From DASRVA01 sp050732935 (GTDB taxonomy: Bacteria > Gemmatimonadota > Gemmatimonadetes > JACCXV01 > JAHWKZ01): a stretch of DNA of 9,185 bases. Of this stretch, positions 7,125-9,185 are shown in pieces. The position numbers and the translations under genes are program-made. Position 1 is the stretch's first letter. Every line of letters begins with the position of its first letter. The stretch is taken from assembly GCA_050732935.1 (NCBI GenBank), contig JBOHRW010000221.1, forward strand, positions 1 through 9,185. The letters are read 5' to 3'. The notes beneath the pieces were generated by a model. The model did no database searches. It was not told the origin of the DNA and worked only from the letters and a program-made list of their open reading frames with translations.

Positions 7125-8033
7125 TCAGCGTTTGTATCCGAAATGCCTGAGGTCCGCCTCCCGGCGTGACCACTTCTTCCGTACCTTGACCCATAAAGTA
7201 AGGTACACCGGACCCTTTACCAGCGCCTCGATCGAGCCACGGGCGCGGACGCCGATCACCTTGAGCTTCCGCCCGCCCTCGCCAATCACGATCCCCTTCT
7301 GGCTCTCCCGTTCCACGAAGATGTTCGCTCGGATGGCCGTCTTCCCGCCCGGCTCGGTCGGTTCCCGCCACTCGTCCACCGCCACGTGCACGCTGTAGGG
7401 GATCTCCTTCCCCAGCTCCTCGTAGCACGCTTCGCGGATCTGCTCGGCGGCCAGGAAACGGAGGTTGAGGTCGGTAAGCTGGTCCTCCGGATAGAAGAAG
7501 GGCTGCCGGGGCAGGAGCTGCCGGGTCGCGTCGAGCAGCTCGTCCAGCCCTTCGCCCGTCGCGGCGCTGATCCTGAGGACCTGTTTCCATGCCGCCGCGG
7601 TCCGCCAGCGCACCTCGCGCGCATCCAGCTTCGGAGTCGGCACCTCGTCGGCCTTGGTCAGGAGCAGGAAGAGCGCCGCGTCGCCGGCGGCGAGACGGTC
7701 CAGGAGCGCCGTCTCGGTCTCCGCCGGCTGGTCGTGGTCGACCAGCCAGTAGACGACGTCGACGCCATCGAGCGCCCCCAGCGCCGCGTCGACCATCGCC
7801 TTCTGGAGGGGGTAGCCCGGATTCAGCAGCCCCGGCGTATCGACGAACACGATCTGAGTGTCGCCCTGGGTCCAGAACCCCGGGATCCTGTGGCGGGTGG
7901 TCTGCACCTTGGGGCTGACCGCCGCCAGGCGCTCGCCGACGAGTGCGTTCAAGAGGGTCGACTTCCCCGCGTTCGGACGTCCCAGAATGGCGACGAAGCC
8001 GGAGCGCGTTCCTGCGCCGGATGGCTCGCTCAC
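7125..8033 (-). CDS. era: GTPase Era (16S rRNA maturation and 30S assembly)
   Basis: 302 residues, usual Era length. The N-terminal GTPase domain has G1 GRPNAGKS (18-25), the switch-I threonines in QTTRHRI (44-50), G3 DTPG (65-68), G4 as TKAD (126-129) and G5 SAATG (156-160). The C-terminal KH domain (about 205-290) carries the GxxG loop in VIGEGGRKLK (249-258), which binds the 3' end of 16S rRNA in known Era proteins. The QKGIVIGEGG stretch distinguishes Era from Der and other GTPases. G4 is TKAD rather than the usual NKxD; this substitution occurs in some GTPases and is not evidence of inactivity. The GTG start overlaps the stop of the VOC gene (GTGA), with GAGGAG about 11 bases upstream. 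Co-location with rnr fits an RNA-processing and ribosome-assembly cluster. Confidence 0.96.
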   Translation of the reverse strand: MSEPSGAGTRSGFVAILGRPNAGKSTLLNALVGERLAAVSPKVQTTRHRIPGFWTQGDTQIVFVDTPGLLNPGYPLQKAMVDAALGALDGVDVVYWLVDHDQPAETETALLDRLAAGDAALFLLLTKADEVPTPKLDAREVRWRTAAAWKQVLRISAATGEGLDELLDATRQLLPRQPFFYPEDQLTDLNLRFLAAEQIREACYEELGKEIPYSVHVAVDEWREPTEPGGKTAIRANIFVERESQKGIVIGEGGRKLKVIGVRARGSIEALVKGPVYLTLWVKVRKKWSRREADLRHFGYKR

Positions 8034-8506
8034 TCGCGGGCTTGCTCCTCGGACCCTGGGGCCATTCCTTTTTCGGCCAGCTCCTCGATCGCCGACGGCG
8101 ACTTCTCGAGCTGGAGCCCCATCCCGCGCAAGACGTGCTGTGCCTTGGTGAACTGGACCTCATCGTACTGGACGACCTGGACGTGATTCCCCCAGGGGTC
8201 GTGGAAGTCCAGCCCACGCCCCGGAAGGATCCTGGCTCCGGCCTGGCTGGCCGCGTGGCGCACCTTCTCGCGGTCATCGACGACGAGTCCGAAGTGGCGA
8301 TGTGTATCCGGGCTATGCTCTTGCCCCTCCGAGAGGGCGATGAACTGGTCGCCCAGGTCGATGAACGCCATGTGACGGGATCGGCCGCGGAGCCGGATCT
8401 CGAAGACCTTCCCATAGAAGGCGAGCGCCTCTTCGAGGTCTCCGACCTCGAGAGCGACGTGGTTGATGCCGACGGCGCGCGGTGGCACGGTGTCGTTCGC
8501 CTTCAT
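8030..8506 (-). CDS. VOC-fold (glyoxalase/bleomycin-resistance/dioxygenase-like) protein
   Basis: 158 residues. Two beta-alpha-beta modules are visible: GINHVALEVGDLEEALAFYGKVF (13-35) and HFGLVVDDREKVRHAASQAGARI (71-93). FHDPWGNHVQVVQYDEVQF (101-119) is the typical closing strand, followed by a helical tail QHVLRGMGLQLEKSPSAIEELAEKG. Candidate metal ligands are His16 and His71. The position where many VOC enzymes have a metal-binding Glu (DPxGNxxE) is Gln110 here, so metal use and catalysis cannot be assumed. The substrate is unknown. The ATG at 8506 is preceded by GAGG with a 5-base spacer. Its stop overlaps the era start by 4 bases, so the two are probably translated together, although no functional link to Era is known to me. 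Confidence 0.88.
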   Translation of the reverse strand: MKANDTVPPRAVGINHVALEVGDLEEALAFYGKVFEIRLRGRSRHMAFIDLGDQFIALSEGQEHSPDTHRHFGLVVDDREKVRHAASQAGARILPGRGLDFHDPWGNHVQVVQYDEVQFTKAQHVLRGMGLQLEKSPSAIEELAEKGMAPGSEEQARE

Positions 8507-8523
8507 ATCGGCCTCGACCTGGG

Positions 8524-8745
8524 CTATTCCTTCCCCGCGGCCCCCGCCGCTACGGGCGTGAGCACTTTCACGGCCAGCGTGAAGGTCCGCTCTTCTTCCA
8601 TGGACTCACGCTTCTTCTCCCGACCTGACGCGACATGGCCTGGCAATCCTGTGGGGGGCGCGTCGGCTTCTTTCACGGGGACCGGCTCCCGGGACATCGG
8701 GACGATCTCCTTCTTCGCCGGGGCGGCTTCCTTCCAGATAGCCAT
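8524..8745 (-). CDS. Short hypothetical protein, possibly an N-terminal bactofilin-like remnant
   Basis: 73 residues, ending 17 bases before the VOC gene on the same strand. Third codon positions are strongly G/C, like the neighbouring genes, which supports coding. The N-terminus MAIWKEAAPAKKEIVPMSRE is followed by a Pro/Lys/Glu-rich stretch. The rest (REKKRESMEEERTFTLAVKVLTPVAAGAAGKE) shows no recognised domain, transmembrane helix or signal. A short charged MAIWKE-like lead followed by a Pro-rich linker reminds me of bactofilin N-termini, but the repetitive bactofilin beta-helix is absent in all three minus frames down to 8510. It could be a truncated gene or an unrelated small protein. No convincing Shine-Dalgarno precedes the ATG at 8745, so start and reality are both uncertain. 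Confidence 0.45.
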   Translation of the reverse strand: MAIWKEAAPAKKEIVPMSREPVPVKEADAPPTGLPGHVASGREKKRESMEEERTFTLAVKVLTPVAAGAAGKE

Positions 8746-8830
8746 GCTTCGATGCTTTTATCCACGGGGGACAGAGGGTTGGCAGTGCCTGGGTCTGTTT
8801 GGGTGGAACACTCATAGACTGTCGACATAG

Positions 8831-8959
8831 GCCCAGTATCGCAAGAGCGGCGTCACTGTATCAACCGTCGAGGAACTTAAGGCTGGGTATGAGGACGTGG
8901 TAAACGGGTTGCTCTTTCTACCGCTCGAACGGATCGGCCGCTTCGGGGCGGGTGCGTAA
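8831..8959 (+). other. 42-codon open stretch, possible gene remnant
   Basis: After an in-frame TAG at 8828 the frame stays open to TAA at 8957. It reads AQYRKSGVTVSTVEELKAGY then EDVVNGLLFLPLERIGRFGAGA. It is protein-like in composition but has no start codon with a ribosome site, and third positions are less GC-rich than in neighbouring genes. It could be the C-terminal scrap of a decayed gene or mobile element, or chance. I do not recognise it. Confidence 0.2.
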
Positions 8960-8991
8960 AAGTGGACGTCCCCAGAGTGCGCAAAAAGTGG
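8952..8991 (+). repeat. Short direct repeat, GTGCG[T/C]AAAA(A)GTGG
   Basis: GTGCGTAAAAGTGG at 8952-8965 recurs as GTGCGCAAAAAGTGG at about 8977-8991, differing by one substitution and one extra A. Nothing similar is evident elsewhere in the window. Tandem subterminal repeats of this sort occur at the ends of some insertion sequences (IS21-like elements among them), but no transposase is present here. Confidence 0.5.
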
Positions 8992-9022
8992 GTGGCTCTT
9001 TACAACATTACCAAAGCCACCC
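8983..9022 (-). terminator. Intrinsic-terminator-like hairpin after the 31-codon ORF
   Basis: On the minus strand GGGTGGCTTT (9022-9013) pairs with AGAGCCACCC (8999-8990). That makes a 10-bp stem with one G-U wobble and a 13-base loop, followed after two bases by TTTTT (8987-8983). On the plus strand no T run follows, so it acts, if at all, on minus-strand transcripts. The 5' arm consists of the last codons of the 31-codon ORF, and its TAA lies in the loop. Confidence 0.6.
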
Positions 9023-9103
9023 TATCTCCTTATGACAGAATGACTTGAGTGCTGCAATATTTTTCCGCGATTCTCGCCGGAAAATATACCCCCTATTTTC
9101 CAT
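9008..9103 (-). CDS. Candidate 31-residue small ORF or leader peptide
   Basis: ATG at 9103 follows AAGGA with a 7-base spacer, a good ribosome site. The product is MENRGYIFRRESRKNIAALK then SFCHKEIGWLW: basic, with two Trp in the last three residues. Codons are AT-richer than in the neighbouring genes. A 13-bp hairpin lies within the coding sequence, and the stop codon lies in the loop of a T-tailed hairpin. It could be a true small protein, a regulatory leader peptide, part of a structured small RNA, or a chance ORF in mobile-element debris. No promoter was convincing upstream. Confidence 0.35.
   Translation of the reverse strand: MENRGYIFRRESRKNIAALKSFCHKEIGWLW
9057..9087 (-). other. 13-bp RNA hairpin with GAA loop inside the small ORF
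   Basis: Minus-strand 9087-9074 pairs with 9070-9057: 3 + 7 + 3 base pairs, with one bulged G on the 5' side (9077) and one bulged A on the 3' side (9060). The triloop is GAA (9073-9071). The core is TTTTCCG/CGGAAAA. There is no T run, so it is not a terminator. It could be an RNA structure or a DNA inverted repeat such as an operator or element end. Confidence 0.5.
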
Positions 9104-9185
9104 GCTGAATTCCTTCTCTCTTGCCTGTCTCGAGGTCCTACCGTCCCCTGTGAAGAGGCACCCCCCAGGCGGAACGATCCACGAG

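Larger units (their letters stand above)
8746..9185. other. 440-base stretch without a long gene
   Basis: No ORF of 60 codons lies within it on either strand. Composition changes along it: 8746-8960 is mixed, and 8980-9110 is clearly AT-richer than the rest of the window. What can be seen is listed separately: a 42-codon open stretch, a direct repeat, a 31-codon minus-strand ORF with two hairpins, and a T-tailed terminator. From 9121 to 9185 I see nothing definable and no convincing promoter. Confidence 0.7.

Noticed and set aside
7646..7657. Era G4 motif TKAD as a sign of a degenerate GTPase
   Set aside because: The remaining G motifs and the KH loop are intact, and Thr at this position is tolerated in other P-loop GTPases, so no defect is inferred.
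6916..8415. A 499-codon minus-strand frame ending in the zinc-ribbon protein
   Set aside because: Only the last 55 codons match a family. The rest is the wrong frame of era and the VOC gene, both of which have intact motifs in their own frames.
7386..8830. Long plus-strand frames opposite era and the VOC gene (7386-8186 and 7943-8830)
   Set aside because: They are antisense to well-supported genes, have no ribosome sites or motifs, and are expected from GC skew of codon positions.
9115..9185. A sigma-70 promoter for the 31-codon ORF
   Set aside because: TTCACA on the minus strand resembles a -35 box, but no acceptable -10 follows at 16-18 bases. The promoter may lie outside the window.
1..9185. 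CRISPR arrays, tRNA or rRNA genes, phage genes or restriction systems
   Set aside because: I found no regularly spaced repeats, no cloverleaf-like segments and no characteristic protein motifs for any of these.

Overview
The window comes from a GC-rich bacterial chromosome, with G/C-rich third codon positions, frequent GTG starts and tight gene packing. Gene content is mostly housekeeping: purine biosynthesis, RNA decay and ribosome assembly. The small PurL, the iron-sulfur type PurF, and the short Gly-rich membrane protein would fit an environmental, little-cultured phylum (for example Eisenbacteria, Gemmatimonadota or Acidobacteriota). The sequence alone does not settle this, and I make no firm assignment.

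Plus-strand block, 1-3835. The window opens inside purL (FGAM synthase II). It overlaps purF (amidophosphoribosyltransferase) by 4 bases in an ATGA junction, and purF overlaps a 159-codon gene by 8 bases. That third gene encodes a soluble helical protein resembling the RsbRD-type N-terminal domain, and it has a perfect Shine-Dalgarno inside the end of purF. The three read as one translationally coupled purine operon with an added possible sensor protein.

Convergent junction, 3836-3919. A hairpin here is fully paired only in the minus-strand RNA and is followed there by a T-rich tail. It is best read as the terminator of the minus-strand genes.

Minus-strand block, 8745 down to 3920. In transcription order it holds: a 73-codon unknown; a VOC/glyoxalase-fold protein; era, coupled to it by a GTGA overlap; a 55-residue YcaR/Trm112-type zinc ribbon; an AT-rich gap with a possible promoter; rnr (RNase R); a two-TM protein with a PH-like tail, coupled to rnr by another GTGA overlap; and a 77-residue Gly-rich single-TM protein that seems to have its own promoter and terminator. 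Era (16S rRNA maturation) and RNase R (structured RNA decay) make this an RNA-metabolism neighbourhood.

Right end, 8746-9185. No long gene is present and base composition changes. On the minus strand there is a compact unit: a good Shine-Dalgarno, a 31-codon ORF, a 13-bp hairpin inside that ORF, and a 10-bp terminator-like hairpin with a T5 tail whose 5' arm is made by the last codons. Next to it lie a near-perfect direct repeat and a 42-codon open stretch, possibly debris of a mobile element. This is the least explained part of the window and the best place for a second look.
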